A program made the position numbers and the translations under genes. A stretch of DNA of 64,000 bases from Zychaea mexicana (lineage: Eukaryota; Mucoromycota; Mucoromycetes; Mucorales; Lichtheimiaceae), in assembly GCF_025766255.1 (NCBI RefSeq), contig NW_026516664.1, positions 434,001 through 498,000 of the forward strand, written 5' to 3'. The first letter of the stretch is position 1. Every line of letters starts with the position of its first letter. Shown one piece after another: positions 50,857 to 63,204 of the stretch. The notes beneath the pieces are model-generated. The model ran no database searches. It saw only the letters and a program-made list of their open reading frames with translations, and was not told where the DNA came from.

Positions 50857-52378
50857 GGCTTTAAATCAGTATTTTTTTGTATGTTTGTGTGAGTGTGTGT
50901 TTGTGTGTGTGGAGACGGGTTCCGAGGGGACGAAGGGGAGGATGTGAATATAAAATGTTAGGAGAGAAAGAGAGAAAGAACGTAAACTGTGAGAAAGCGG
51001 TGTGGGTGGAAGGAAAGGAGCGTCGAGGGGAAGAAGAGAAAAATGTTTGGAAAAGGGAAAAAAAAGGGCGGTACAATAATTCCTAATAAGCTTCTTGTCT
51101 TTGTGAAAACAACCAGACAAGCTCCATTTCAAGAGAATTTATACCATTTCAGGGCCTTTTTTCACGCTGAGTTTGGAAGTCAAGGTTTAGCGTTACACTG
51201 GATTACTGGATTAACTTTTTCCGGTGTCTAAGGCTCTCCTTGTATTGTTATTCACGCTGGCCCTTGGAAGCACGTCGTTACATGCCATGAGTAAAACCAT
51301 AGGTGTCACAATTCGCTATTTTTAACTTGCATTTTTCCTTTTCGAGGCACTTTTAACATGCACTTTGTTCTTTGGTGCACACACGCACCGCACAGCACAC
51401 CATCCTCTTTGCATCTGTTTATTCCACAGAGATCTTGCATTATGAAGCCTTGCATTCCATTGATACCACTTTGCTCAAGCAGGTTTCTTCTGGTTCATAT
51501 GCTAGTGCTATATGAACCATCACGGGCTTCTCATTATCGTATACGCCCTTCTAAACCTTCCCAATAGCAATAGCCATCTTTGAAACCATCCTGTTTGAAA
51601 TCGGACATTAGTTTCTATAATAAACCTGACGGAATCCGTTGGATATATTTCAGGAAACGAACGCGCATGGTTGTTCTTCTTTGAGCAACAAAGTGGATAA
51701 ACTTAGCATTTGAAAGGTTCTATTCTTGGGGCTAGAATTACCATGTCAACTCCTCTTGTTTCTCCTTTTACAACTGCACAGTTTAGGAATTGTAATGCGT
51801 GTATGTGTCGTGTCGGTGTTTGATATATGTCGCTATTGTTGAAATTGACTTTTCTCTTGTAATGTACCTTTGAACCTTCTATCCCTTCTCCTTCTTTCTC
51901 GTCGGTATGCCCCGATAGCCAGCTCGAATAGTATCACTCAGCAAGCGTATGTCTTATTCGCAAGAAATCAAGGTGTGTGAGGGATATGTTATTTGTCAGC
52001 GAAACGTATCCTAAGTGCGGTCTACTCACGACAGATGTCGTTCATATAAGAAAATCATGTCATGCGTTTGATGACCCTAGAAACGTACAGCTTTTGAGGA
52101 GTTATATTTGTAAAAATATGTACATTCATGCGCTTTTGACCACATTCAATAATCGCCAATCGTTTGCACCACATGCTTCTCTGAGTGATCGGTTTCCCTG
52201 GTTGCTGCGTTGCTGTGGTGATTTCGTTGCTGCCAAGTGCCCTGAGTGTTACACACTGTGTCAGCATGACATCAAATTTGTGGCTTTTGTCCACTCCGAG
52301 AGATCTGTTTTTTTCTGCCGGTGTTTAATTCTAATCTCCAGCTGTTCATTCTTCCACGTTTGCATAAAAAAAATCGCC
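50857..52378. other. Divergent intergenic region
   Basis: Lies between the surface protein (minus) and SAICAR synthetase (plus). It has a (GT)-rich tract at about 50884-50911, a purine-rich stretch at 50930-51070 and no supportable gene. ATG at 51949 with MSYSQEIK could be an alternative first exon of the SAICAR synthetase gene. The plus-strand ORF at 51977-52429 overlaps that gene's start and looks fortuitous. Confidence 0.4.
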
Positions 52379-53650
52379 ATGGCACTTTTGAATAGGTATA
52401 ATAATCGGGTCACCACAAGTAGAAGGTGAAATGAAATTAATAACCATTTGACGTTTCGTTTATCTTAGCGAATGCCCCGATTTGAAGCTGATTGCGCGCG
52501 GCAAAGTTCGCGACTTGTACGAAGTCGACGACAAATCGTTGCTCTTTGTTGCTACTGACCGCATTAGCGCGTTCGACGTTATCATGAAGAACGTAATGCC
52601 GTTTTTTAAACACTTTTTGTCGCTTCTTTCATGAATGCCGAGATTGCGTTATGATATCTCATAGTATACTAATAAATGTTTTATATGCAGTCCATTCCCG
52701 GTAAAGGCAAGGTGCTGACTGAAGTATCATTGTTTTGGTTTGATTTGTTATCGGACGTGTTACCAAACCATCTTATCACGGCCGACTTTGACAAGATGCC
52801 AGTAAACGTCCAGAAATATCGTGACCAATTGGAAGGCCGTTCGATCTTGGTCAAGAAAATGCGTGTTTTGCCTATTGAAGCGATCGTACGAGGTTATATT
52901 ACGGGTTCAGGTTGGGACGAATATAAAAAGAAGGGCACGATTTGCGACATCAAGCTTCCCGAGGGATTGATCGAAAGCGAAAAGTTACCAAGCGTTCTTT
53001 TTACACCAAGCACCAAGGCCGAGATCGGTGACCACGGTAAGTACCAATAACTTTCTGCAAGATGTTGGTCCTGGCTATATGTTCGTTTTGTTGTGACGCA
53101 AATACTTATTGATTCTATGCTTTTTGAACAGATGAGAACATCCACCCTTCAAAAATGGTAGAGATTCTCGGTAGCAAGGAATTGGCAGATAAAGTAACAA
53201 AGGCTGCAGTGGGATTGTATACCAAGGCCAGCGAGTATGCTGCAAAGAAGGGCATCATCATCGCAGACACCAAGTTTGAATTTGGCTTGGATGAAAATGA
53301 TAATCTGGTTTTAGTGGACGAAGTATTAACACCTGGTAAGGGATTTCGGTTGTTTCTGTATCTGTTTTGGTGTAGCTCGATGAGAGCAAAGGGACTTTTC
53401 CACGAGGAGAAAGAAGAAAAAGGCTAACCCAAACAACAAAACAGATTCTTCTCGATTCTGGCCTGCAAGCAAATACGAAGCCGGCCGCGGTCAAGAAAGT
53501 TTTGACAAACAAATTGTGCGCAATTATCTCGAATCGATTGGCTTTGACAAAAAGACCACCATTGAGCTCCCAGCTGACGTTACCTCAAACACTTTAACCA
53601 AGTACAAGGAGGCGTATCATATGCTTACCGGCAAGGAAATTGCCTTGTAA
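52379..53650 (+). CDS. ADE1: Phosphoribosylaminoimidazole-succinocarboxamide synthase (SAICAR synthetase)
   Basis: Condenses CAIR with aspartate using ATP in purine synthesis; cytosolic. Five exons (52379-52395, 52469-52592, 52691-53036, 53132-53335, 53445-53650) join to 298 residues, near yeast Ade1 (306). The family blocks are [70 protein letters not shown] and VDEVLTPDSSRFWP. I chose the ATG at 52379 because its 17-base exon keeps the frame ([13 protein letters not shown]), has a GCCATGG context and gives the N-terminal length typical of the family. ATG at 51949 is a weaker alternative. It is convergent with the zinc-finger gene. Confidence 0.93.
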
Positions 53651-54342
53651 ATAGTAAAGTAAGTTTAATTTATTTCCTTTGTTTTTATTTCTTATTTTGT
53701 GCGCTCTGACCATTTTCGTTTTCTCTTCCTGCCTTTCACTGTCCCACGGTATTCTATTTTCTCTTTGCCTTTTGAAGCTCGGCTTTGAATAAAAATTTAG
53801 ACAACGTATAGTACACGTGCACTTGTGATTGTTTTTGTCAGATGATAACATCCTATACGGCGTACTCACGTCGATCATATGCGAGATGGATGTGAGATGA
53901 GTAAGTTTGAGTATGGATGAATAGAAGATAGATGACTGACTGACTGACTGACAGCAGTGCCACGCGATGTGATCGCGCACGATAAGCATTCCCCTTTTCC
54001 GGGATTAGTTAGGATCTTCCGGCTTCGTTGTTTCTAGTTTTCTCACAGTATCAATGCTTAAGCGTCATTGAGCGCCATCGAGATAGCTCAGCATTTCGGT
54101 TTCCCGAATGCGGGGTACTCTTTTGTTATTGTCGCTACCATGTGATAGTTGCTCACAATTCGATACACATAATGATAAAATACAAGATACACATGCATGA
54201 ATATATTAATGACAAAAGGTGGAAAGGAGAGAGAATACAATACGGCGATGACTGTTCTGTGATAATAATAGTAGCAAAAATAATAGAAAAAAGGATGAAG
54301 TTGTATAACGGAAAAAATAAAATGAAAAAGAAAGGTGGAAGA
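53651..54342. other. Convergent intergenic region
   Basis: Three-prime flanks of SAICAR synthetase and of the zinc-finger gene. It contains one short TGAC tandem repeat and T-rich stretches; no gene. Confidence 0.4.
53933..53952. repeat. (TGAC)5 tandem repeat
   Basis: Five perfect TGAC units in noncoding sequence. Confidence 0.85.
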
Positions 54343-55953
54343 TCAATTGTATAAAGTGGGATGCCGTCGCGTTGCTGTTGGTAGTGGAACTACTGCTGAT
54401 AATCTACCACTGCGACGCTGAATTGGATGAGGGCGATTATTATTTTTGCTGTTAAGAGGATGATAATGACGGTTATTGCTAATGATGCTGCTATTATTAC
54501 TGGTGCTTTCATTCGAGGAGAATGAAGGGTCGCTGCGACATTTCTTCTGATGCCTCAATAGTGAGTCGTGACGGCTAAAGGATCGCTGGCAGACAGAGCA
54601 TCCATGAACGAACTGCTTCTCGTGGATCGATTTGTTATGTCGTTTCAAATCTTGTTGTCGATTAAATCCCTTCTTACAGTGGTTACATTGATGTGGCCTT
54701 TCGTCAGCTTCTTTAAGTAGATCAGATTGCGATGGTAATGCATTACTGCTGGTGCTACTACTGCTGCTATTACTACTGCCAGCGCGTTCCGCATTAGTGT
54801 CTGGAAGTGTTTGTCTCCTTCTGCCACCGATGCTGTTGCTCTCTTGTTGCCACGAAGATTGCCGGTAATGGCGCTGCTGGCGACGGCGACGGTTATTATT
54901 GTTGTTTTGCTGATCTTGCAGCATTTGTAGCGGCGGAAAAAACTCGTTGTTGTCCTTGAGCTCTTCTTCTGTAAACAGTGGCTGCGCTCGTTGAACTTGT
55001 CCGGTATATCCGTACCCCAAAAGATGAAAATCGGATGATGACGACGACCCCGACGAGTGTTGAGTGATTAGAGGGCTATGCCTTGGCTGTTTGACCGGAG
55101 ATGACAGCGCAAAAGATTCATTACTGCAGCTTGAAAACTGGCCGTCGTGGAGATAAAGCTGTGGTGGTAGTTGCTCATCATTTGTATGAGATGCAGGTGA
55201 CGGTAAGTCCTCAGTCGTTGTCGTCGACGGCAACGAGCAGTTTGATGCAGTACGATTATGAGAAAGATGATGAGGATGGTGATTGACCTGACCAGTGCTG
55301 GTGCTGCCGCTGGCTGTGGTGTATGTATTAATGCTTTCGCTAGTCAACCATGAGAAGCAATTGCTATTGTCCGGATTCGTCAATATACCGGTAGCTGTGT
55401 CTCTGGGATCCTGCCCAAAACTAGTGCTGCTACCAGTAATAGTATCGTAAGTGACGTTAGATGTGAAAGTGTGATGTGGAGGAATTAACGGCTGTTGATG
55501 TGGAGGTGTTGAATTATGTCTTGCATGAGCTGCAGGGATTGTTGATAAAGGCGTGGGATATTGCTGTCCTGGCAAAAATGGGCCGTGTTGTTGTTGTTGT
55601 TGTTGCTGCTGAGTTCCGTCGGACACATCCGATGACGTTCCGCTGAGTGATTCCAGAAAGCTGTCTGGGCAGTGCTGCTGAAGGCCTGCTAGCATAGAAT
55701 TTATATTGCCTATCGATGTCAACTGCCGTGTAAACAGGGCGCTGCCACTACTGTTGCGAGATTTTGGCTGGAATATGTCGGTAAAGTACGGTTCAAGCGA
55801 GCCTGCGTACGGTGGTGTCGTCTCTGCTACTGCTACTGCTACTGCTTGTGGTTGTGTCGTGTCATGCGGCCTGTACAAGTATGGATTGCCGGAATCTTCG
55901 ACTGTGTTTGAGTGCCCGAGGTATTCAACCATGATGATTGTGATGCTATGCAC
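54343..55953 (-). CDS. C2H2 zinc-finger transcription factor
   Basis: Single-exon gene of 536 residues, starting MHSITIIMVEYLGH; the second Met (at 55932) is an equally good start. Two zinc fingers lie near residues 417-470: CNHCKKGFNRQQDLKRHNKS ending in IH (C-X2-C-X12-H-X4-H), then CSVCQRSFSRHDSLLRHQKK ending in Cys, a C2HC variant. The rest is low complexity: Ser/Thr/Gln/Asn-rich, with Gln runs and an Asn/Arg-rich patch (NNNNNRRRRQQRHYRQ). The lack of introns is unusual for this window. It is probably a nuclear DNA-binding regulator; the ortholog and targets cannot be named. Confidence 0.87.
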   Translation of the reverse strand: MHSITIIMVEYLGHSNTVEDSGNPYLYRPHDTTQPQAVAVAVAETTPPYAGSLEPYFTDIFQPKSRNSSGSALFTRQLTSIGNINSMLAGLQQHCPDSFLESLSGTSSDVSDGTQQQQQQQQHGPFLPGQQYPTPLSTIPAAHARHNSTPPHQQPLIPPHHTFTSNVTYDTITGSSTSFGQDPRDTATGILTNPDNSNCFSWLTSESINTYTTASGSTSTGQVNHHPHHLSHNRTASNCSLPSTTTTEDLPSPASHTNDEQLPPQLYLHDGQFSSCSNESFALSSPVKQPRHSPLITQHSSGSSSSSDFHLLGYGYTGQVQRAQPLFTEEELKDNNEFFPPLQMLQDQQNNNNNRRRRQQRHYRQSSWQQESNSIGGRRRQTLPDTNAERAGSSNSSSSSTSSNALPSQSDLLKEADERPHQCNHCKKGFNRQQDLKRHNKSIHEKQFVHGCSVCQRSFSRHDSLLRHQKKCRSDPSFSSNESTSNNSSIISNNRHYHPLNSKNNNRPHPIQRRSGRLSAVVPLPTATRRHPTLYN

Positions 55954-57254
55954 GACAAAGGTATAAAGAAGGGTGGGATATTTTTGACAGAAATGAAGGG
56001 ATACGTCGAGAGAGGGAGATAGAAAGATGAAGCTGTTGAATCAGAAGGTATTTTATGACAAAGAAAGAGGGGAAAAAGAAGAAGAAAAGTCTGGAAAGCA
56101 AACAGCGTACACTATTTTTTAAGTAAGACATCGCCTTATCGTGGTACAATGTTGTTGTTCCCTATATAGGAATAACTTAGCATCGGGCTTCGCCGGTGGT
56201 GCCTAATCAGCTGTCCTGTGTGCCAGCATACATTCTTCACATATACTAGAGACGCCGGATTGAGAGAAAGGTGCCCAGGAAAAGGTGCGCCGCAGCTTTT
56301 ATTGGCTCGATGCTGCGAAATTATCCACCTAACGAATGCTATTTATTTGTCATGACAGTAACATTTTTACTGAAGCTGTATATATATCATGTCTTCTTCT
56401 TGGTTTCTTCTAGTCACTGACATCAACAAAGAAGCGCATAGCTCTCCTTATTTCTTACAGGACTGGACTAATGCATGCCGTCGAGAACCTCGGATTCCTC
56501 TATGCTAGACTAGGGAGCTAGCTTCGGGATTGCGAGAAAGCATGCCGAAATCTTATTCGCTAGTCATGAGCCAGATATGAAACTTGCTACTCCTTGTTGA
56601 CCACCACCATCTGATGTGCGCATCCAGCTACAAGCATGTGAGACTTATTCAGTAGTGTCTGCTGAGGCAATATACAAAATGCCTTCGGGGCATTTAAACT
56701 TGCATATCAGGTAGCCTTATAGAACGGGTGGCACGGACCTACCACATTGACTGTATTTTGATTGTATAGCAAGGATAACAAAGGGAATCGATGCGTCAAC
56801 ATATACTGTCAAATTGTGTATAAGATATAATATTATTAGATAAGAGTGTGCATGCAATACTTTGTATCGAACAATTCAATGAGACTGCAAATTCTCATTT
56901 ACAGTAAAGGAACCAGTATATTACGAACTGTAGCAAGAATTACCAATGCTGAAACAAACGCTTGTCTTCTATCAGAAGAATCTGTGAAAACTCTCGAGAG
57001 AGAAGAATTTAGTGACAGGGCGTTCCCTGGGGGTTGGGACGAAAGGAAAGCGGCGCGGTTCTCGTTCAATACTGATTGTGGCAGATGACTGCTGAGAACT
57101 GCTAAATACTAACTGTAAAGCAAGTCCTGTGTTTTCCTTCTTTCCAATGAAAAATACGAAACGAGAAATAGGTTTATGGCTGGGTGCCTTGATGGGGATC
57201 GCTGTAGAGCAGACGATTATCTGATGTCAGGAGCTAGAAGACGTGAGGCATGTC
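55954..57254. other. Zinc-finger promoter and gene-poor spacer
   Basis: The stretch next to 55953 is the promoter and leader of the zinc-finger gene, including a C/T-rich region on the minus strand and a CCTATATAGG element. Further right only short ORFs occur (for example plus 56846-57088), without recognisable features. Confidence 0.4.
56161..56170. promoter_or_regulatory. CArG-box/TATA element CCTATATAGG
   Basis: A perfect CC(A/T)6GG palindrome about 210 bases upstream of the zinc-finger start codon. It matches the consensus for MADS-box factors (SRF/Mcm1 type) and also contains a TATA core, so it may serve either function. Confidence 0.4.
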
Positions 57255-58020
57255 CTATATAATAAATACACGGTCACCATCATCATTATGACGAATAAAG
57301 CTCGGACCCAAGTCCCGAAATGCCGAGCCTAAAAAACTTCTATTTGTACGACAGTTGTTCGGGTCCTCTTCGATTTCGTCTCCAAACGCTTTTGCTCCGC
57401 CACATTGGATCAAGGATCCGCTGAAGACAGTCAAAAATCGTTTGCAAATAATGAAGAGGCCAGCTATCATATGTTTGCAAATTTACTTTTAGCTGTCTGG
57501 ACCGAGATCAAGTGCGGCCGGTTTCTTCTTCAAGCAAGCAGTTTTCGGGTAGATAAATAAGCATGGCAATCCGCGTTCTTCTTGCAGGTCAAATCAAATT
57601 GCTGACTTTATCATGTTGTAGGTAGCAGTATTGGAGTAGATGATCACCATTATCATTTAAAAGGAGACCAAGTCATTTACTCCTGCTCCTCCACGCTTGC
57701 TTCCTTATTCAACAACCCCATCACCATCTACCCAAAGGAGTAGAAATCCCTCGGGTAACGGGAACCCGTGATCTGGTAAATAGTACGCTCGAGTTAAATA
57801 TAATTGTCCGTCCGCAGATCTTGGAGTGCGTGACGAAAACAGAAAGTAGAGGCTAAAAATGTAAAAAGTACCATATATATAAAAAGGTTCCGTTCCTGTA
57901 AAAGCAATCTAATATTTCCCCCATCGTGTCGACTAACAAAAAATAAGCTTGATGTGTCATACAAGGCACCGGGGAACCGCACTTCTGGAGCAAGTTTATA
58001 ATCAAAAGCTGCTGACGAGA
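57255..58020 (-). pseudogene. Decayed alpha/beta-hydrolase (hormone-sensitive-lipase/steryl-acetyl-hydrolase type)
   Basis: Minus-strand blocks in the correct order for an alpha/beta-hydrolase_3 protein are scattered over several frames. FDYKLAPEVRFPGALYDT (about 58015-57960) matches the family's DYRLAPE block. HDGGNIRLLLQ occupies the position of GDSAGGNL, with the nucleophile serine lost. DHGFPLPEGFLLLWVDGDG (about 57772-57715) matches LPLPAG..LLSPWVD. SLIQCGGAKAFGDEIEE (about 57420-57370) matches the block near the catalytic Asp. Frames differ between blocks and stops intervene, so the gene is dead. The family is confident; the original substrate is not. Confidence 0.6.
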
Positions 58021-61000
58021 TGTTTGGTCACACAGCGTCAATTTTAGAGAAAAAGATTTAATTCCCTTACAACCTTATCAAAATCTCCAAGGACAGTCAC
58101 CATGCTATGTTTATGCCGGTGTTTGGGAACTCAATAATATATAAACCCTACCATCGATAAACATGCTCACAGTCACAGTATTCTTTCTTGCTGATGTCAG
58201 GTTTGTTATAAACATTGCCCCTTGTATGTACCGTTCACTTTGTTAAATTCATATGAGGATCGAGTGTATGGGTACACAAACAATATTGTGGTATTGCAGA
58301 GTGACGGCTCGACTCTGGATACGACGAAGTGAAGTGTGAATAAAAGGGAAAAGGCCGTAAGTATGCTATCAAAGCTACAACTCTAATGATAAATGGAAAG
58401 TGGGAGTTTGAGAATTGGGAATGTTTACGTCCGAAAAACCACTTAAAACATTTCTTTTTTATAAAGAAGTATTGTAAAAGAAAAGGATAAGATATGAACT
58501 GAAGTGATATTGGAAGAAAAGAGAAAGGCTATTTATACTAATCGGTGCTCTTGTGTCTCTAGCTAAGGAATTATTGAGTTTGCTAATGCTAGTGCAAAGC
58601 GTTTGCTAATGCGACAGAAGCATTTGCTAATACAGTGGAAACATTTACTAAGGTGGCGAAAGCACTTGCCGCGAGGCATTGGTGACTAACCCAATGAGGG
58701 TGCGAGAGAGATTGAGTTTGGAGAGACAAAAATTAGGCGTGTTGGTATGAAGTAATGGGTTTTTATTATTGAGGATGTGAATTTGCACTACAATATATTG
58801 TTTACAACTACATGCAATAAATCTCTGATGCTGCTGCTACATACTGCAGCACACGCCGTTTATTCTGCTATAATTGATATTGTACTTTACATTTTCTAAC
58901 AACAATAAGTTTGTCGTATTTACTCGACAAGCTTGGCTCACACAGATTTTTACGGGTCCAATTATGACTTTGATAGAAACTGTTTCAGATATCGAGCTTT
59001 GTACGAGGCTAAATGTTAAGGACTGATCCCGCATGGTCTTAAAATGCACGACCACATGTCAGAAGACCACTGGAAGACACTCTGTAAACTAATGTGTAAC
59101 ACTAGATCATAAAATTCGTCAGATGTTGCCGTTGCTGTAGTACTTGTTCTTCTGAACATACTGGGGGCCATGCCATTAGCAAAATCCTCTGTTTTATATC
59201 CTTTTGGCCCATTTTATTTCCAAGTGCGCGCTTATATTAGACTGCAATATAGCACAGCAATTACGCAGTGTCTAGATTATAATTTACACTATCACTATTG
59301 GCTTGCGTGTACCAGTTTTTTGTGAGAGCTATTAAAAGATGCAAAAAAAGATACGAATAAGAAGGAGTGTTGACAAACATAGGATAAAAGAGATCGAAAT
59401 ATAGAGTTGAACTATCATACGCATTGATTTAAAGTTTCTCTCAAACCTTCATAACTCTGTTTACCTAGTGTCCAGCGTAAAGCTCCTTTTTATCCACTGA
59501 TCACCATGATTAAAGTGGTAGACCATCAGCCCACATAATGGCACTAATTATTTTTCGCTATCCTTCTTGTACTCATTAATGTGTCATTTTAAAATAAAAG
59601 TCTACACGTTGACAGCAGCCAAATCAAATTACGTTCCGTGCGTTGTTAGTGTTTTGAAGAGCACTGTCATTGCATGTTGCTATCTAGAAGCCGTTATCCA
59701 AGGATATACCTAGGCAGTATCGGGTGAAGACATTACACAACTATTGTTGACATCATTCAGCGCATATTCGGATCAAAAGACATATCTTTACCATTAACTT
59801 TGTACAATAGTATACTATCCACATCACCGCTTCGATTAGTACTAGCTTCATAAAACATAAACATCTACAGTACACTTTTATGGATATAGACATATTTTCT
59901 AAAAATATATTACAACGCTTTCACCACTCCGTGTTAGAAAGCTTACATATAAAATTAAAGCAATTGCATGTTGGGATATATTGTATGAAGTCATTGCTGC
60001 TTATAAAGTACGCCAGCAGCAAGAACATACTGTAGATGCGTCCTAGTTTTCCAGCTACGAGGAATATTTTTGCAGGGCTCGTGTACGTTTCTTCCTGTGC
60101 ATGCCTGTTTTGATATTTATGGGCTGATGAATAAAACCAATTTCTGACTTATGTTTCATTACTATATACATTGCATACTCTACTCTACGGTATAAAATGT
60201 ATAAAAGGCTCTTGGTAACAATGAGCTAGCAATCACAGGGAGAGAAAACGATGGCTTGTTTTATTTAAATAGAATTGTGCTGCCTATAATATAACAGAGA
60301 CAGCGACGATCAACTTTATGTCAACCACTTCGTCGAATTACTACGTAGGACGATACTAGTATTCTTAGAAACACTTTGGTGAAGACCTCACATGTTTGCT
60401 CTTAAGTCCTCCTACTCATTTCTAAAGGGTCACAATTAGATGACAAATTATAATGCTGATCCAACGCAACAAAAACGATGCAGACTAGTGGTATTTTGCA
60501 ATCTCATCGTTCACAAAAGTTCCATTCCGCTTATAAGTACTTTTTGGGCCACATGTTCGTGAATAGCATACAGTATCATCAAACAAACACACAAACAAAA
60601 CAATACTGTTTGTTCGGTGTCACATCAATATATTATGACGTGAATATGTAGAAAGATAAAGAGATCTTTTGCTGATAAAATACAAGTGTACTTTAAGAAA
60701 GAAAATATGCTTGTATTTTGCAGCCACTATTAGTAGAAGTTGGTGGTGCACTTTATCACTTTATGGATACATGTTTCTACTGCTATTTGCTAACAGACGT
60801 ATATGTGTACTTTGCAAATGTAATTGGAAAGAGGAGAGATTGAAACATTACTGTATATTATAGGAAATGTTACCCTCTGACACATACAATGTAATATAAC
60901 TACTTTTTATTAATACAAATGGCAGGGATGATGACTACATTGCGCCAAAGATAGGGATCTCACTAGCATATTTGAAAATCTCAAGGTTGTCACAATTACA

Positions 61001-61426
61001 AAAAGAGGCACGAAGGATTGTGTCGATGCATTGGTGTGCATATATCTTTCTTGATGTTTGCACTACCATTATTTGAAATAGTTTTTGTCAGCGCCGTCAG
61101 TCCCAAGGTCTAGACGAACAATATCATAGACGGAAGAGCAGTACCACTAGCAATTGCAACATCTTAAACAACAGCGTTTCATAGTATGTGCATATGCTCA
61201 TGATCGATCTCAATGGTACATATGTGAGGGAAACGTGTGCACCAAAACGGTATATGTACCAATGGTATGTAATGCTTTTTTAGTATATATCATATGTACA
61301 TAGTTTGATACTCTTTACGACGACATCATATCACAGATTCCCATACAGTATGTAGCTATGCATAAAGTCTGCATATGTCACAAAAAGGAAAATAAAGTAA
61401 AGTGATGCGTATATATAATTATACTA

Positions 61427-61446
61427 ACGACGACGACGACGACGAC
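61427..61446. repeat. (ACG)n microsatellite
   Basis: About six perfect ACG units in noncoding AT-rich DNA. Confidence 0.85.
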
Positions 61447-63167
61447 TCTAACTCTAAAAAGCATGAACAGGTTCCCCACAAAAACGGCTACTACTTCTTT
61501 CACTAAGACACTAGTACTACTACAAGATACTCCTCTGTGTTTTTCTGTGCTACGGATAACAATTTATACATTATAAATAATGGGAGTTGTGTGCCAACGA
61601 AGTAGTACTACCTGCTGGAAGTATTGTTGGGAATCTCTATTGATATAATCAAAAGTAGGGGAGGAAACTAATAACATTTTTCTATTTTATTACAATATGA
61701 AGGTACATAAATAAAGACAAGGCCAACTTTTTAATGCAAGGGGGCTAGCCTCAATGCAGGAGGCTCCAAAGTATCCCATAGTTTGTACTGGTAGCACCCT
61801 ATAGTAAGCATATGTTTCCTTCAGTGTGGTAAAATAAAGTCAACAACAGTAAAGCACCATACTTAATGTTGTACAGATCGTGAAGACTAGTAAACAAAAC
61901 TAGTCACTTTTATTGGATATCGCTTAATTGGTGAACTTGCTGGATGCCATTCGTACTATTATAAGTACCTCGTGCTTTTCGATGGGGGTATTTGAGTGGG
62001 GGAGAAGGTCAACCTTCTTTACCCTTTCGAATCGCAATTTGTACAAAAGAGATGTATCAGCGCTCCAAGGGCATACAAAGACGAAACAAAAGTAGGATTG
62101 ACAACAGAAAGGAGGCCAATGCACATAAAGGATGCTGCATTGATCTCTATTAATATCCATTTGTCTCCCCCCGCGAAATTTGGCAAGGTCTGTGGTTATA
62201 TGCACCTACATTATGTATGCTGTGGAGGGGCAAGAAGCAGGATCGACCAAAGATCTGTGCAACGCCCATGTAATGCCAAAAAATACTACTGTATGGTGGC
62301 AGCGTGCAGATGTGATGTCCATCATTTGCTATTCCGAGCCCGGCGATCAAAAGGGAAAGAGTTTGTTACGATCCCTAGTACGCGTCAACTGTTTGTTTGT
62401 GAGAAAGGAACGTGAAAAATATACTGAAGCTGACTCCCTATCACTGCTATGATTAGTGGTCTCACACAAGAGATAAAAGAAAGGTCATATATCCGCCCTT
62501 TTGTCAATTGTATCTCAAAAACTGAACTGACACTGTAAGGAGCTTCTTTTCCCAATAAGTAGGTTATATGCTGCTGCACTTGAAAAGAGAGAAAAACAAA
62601 AACAGCAGCAGAAGCATGTTGTGCTCACGCACTGCCTTTCTTGGTCATTCTTCCTGCGCACGTCAATGTTACTGATCAAAGTAGGTTAGACACATGTCCA
62701 TGCATCGCCTACTAGGTTTTCTTCTCCGGATATTACTTACTATATGAATTTTGGGGAATTATTATTTTTGCCTTTCTATAACCATGATGCGCTGCAATAA
62801 TCCGACAGTGCATAAAAAACTTGTTTTAGCGCAGTGAAGGCTTTCCCATTTCAATGTGCATATGCTCTATTCTTCGGTCAGCTTCTTCAAGCTTGCCGTA
62901 TTGGCAGAGCAACACCAGAAGCAGCATCAACTTGGGGTGGGTCACTATTGCTCCTTTTTTTTCCGGGCTCATCCCTCCTTTTATTTCTCTTGCTCTTTAA
63001 TGGACGCCAATTATTCGATCAGTGAAGGCTCCAAAGCTCCAAGGCATATCAGAGAGTTCGTGGCATTTTCACTCCTAAACAGCTGTGCCTTTTTTTCTCT
63101 CCATCCTTCCGTACCTGCTTTCTGCTAGTGTTGCTGAAGTCCAACAAAGGATAGAAACGGGCAACGA

Positions 63168-63204
63168 CAACAGCAGCAGCAGCAACAACAACAACAACAA
63201 CAAC
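63168..63204. repeat. (CAG/CAA)n microsatellite
   Basis: Four CAG units followed by about seven CAA units. Read in frame it would give a Gln run as in the transcription factors here, but no surrounding frame supports a gene. Confidence 0.85.

Noticed and set aside
51977..52429. 150-codon plus-strand ORF upstream of SAICAR synthetase
   Set aside because: It overlaps the first exon and intron of the SAICAR synthetase model in another frame and has no protein features.
61996..62415. 139-codon plus-strand ORF in the right flank
   Set aside because: Overlapping ORFs exist in other frames and on the other strand, the composition is irregular, and no domain is visible. It looks like chance in spacer DNA.
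63168..63204. CAG/CAA repeat considered as a poly-Gln exon
   Set aside because: Neighbouring frames are closed by stops and lack splice signals or domains.
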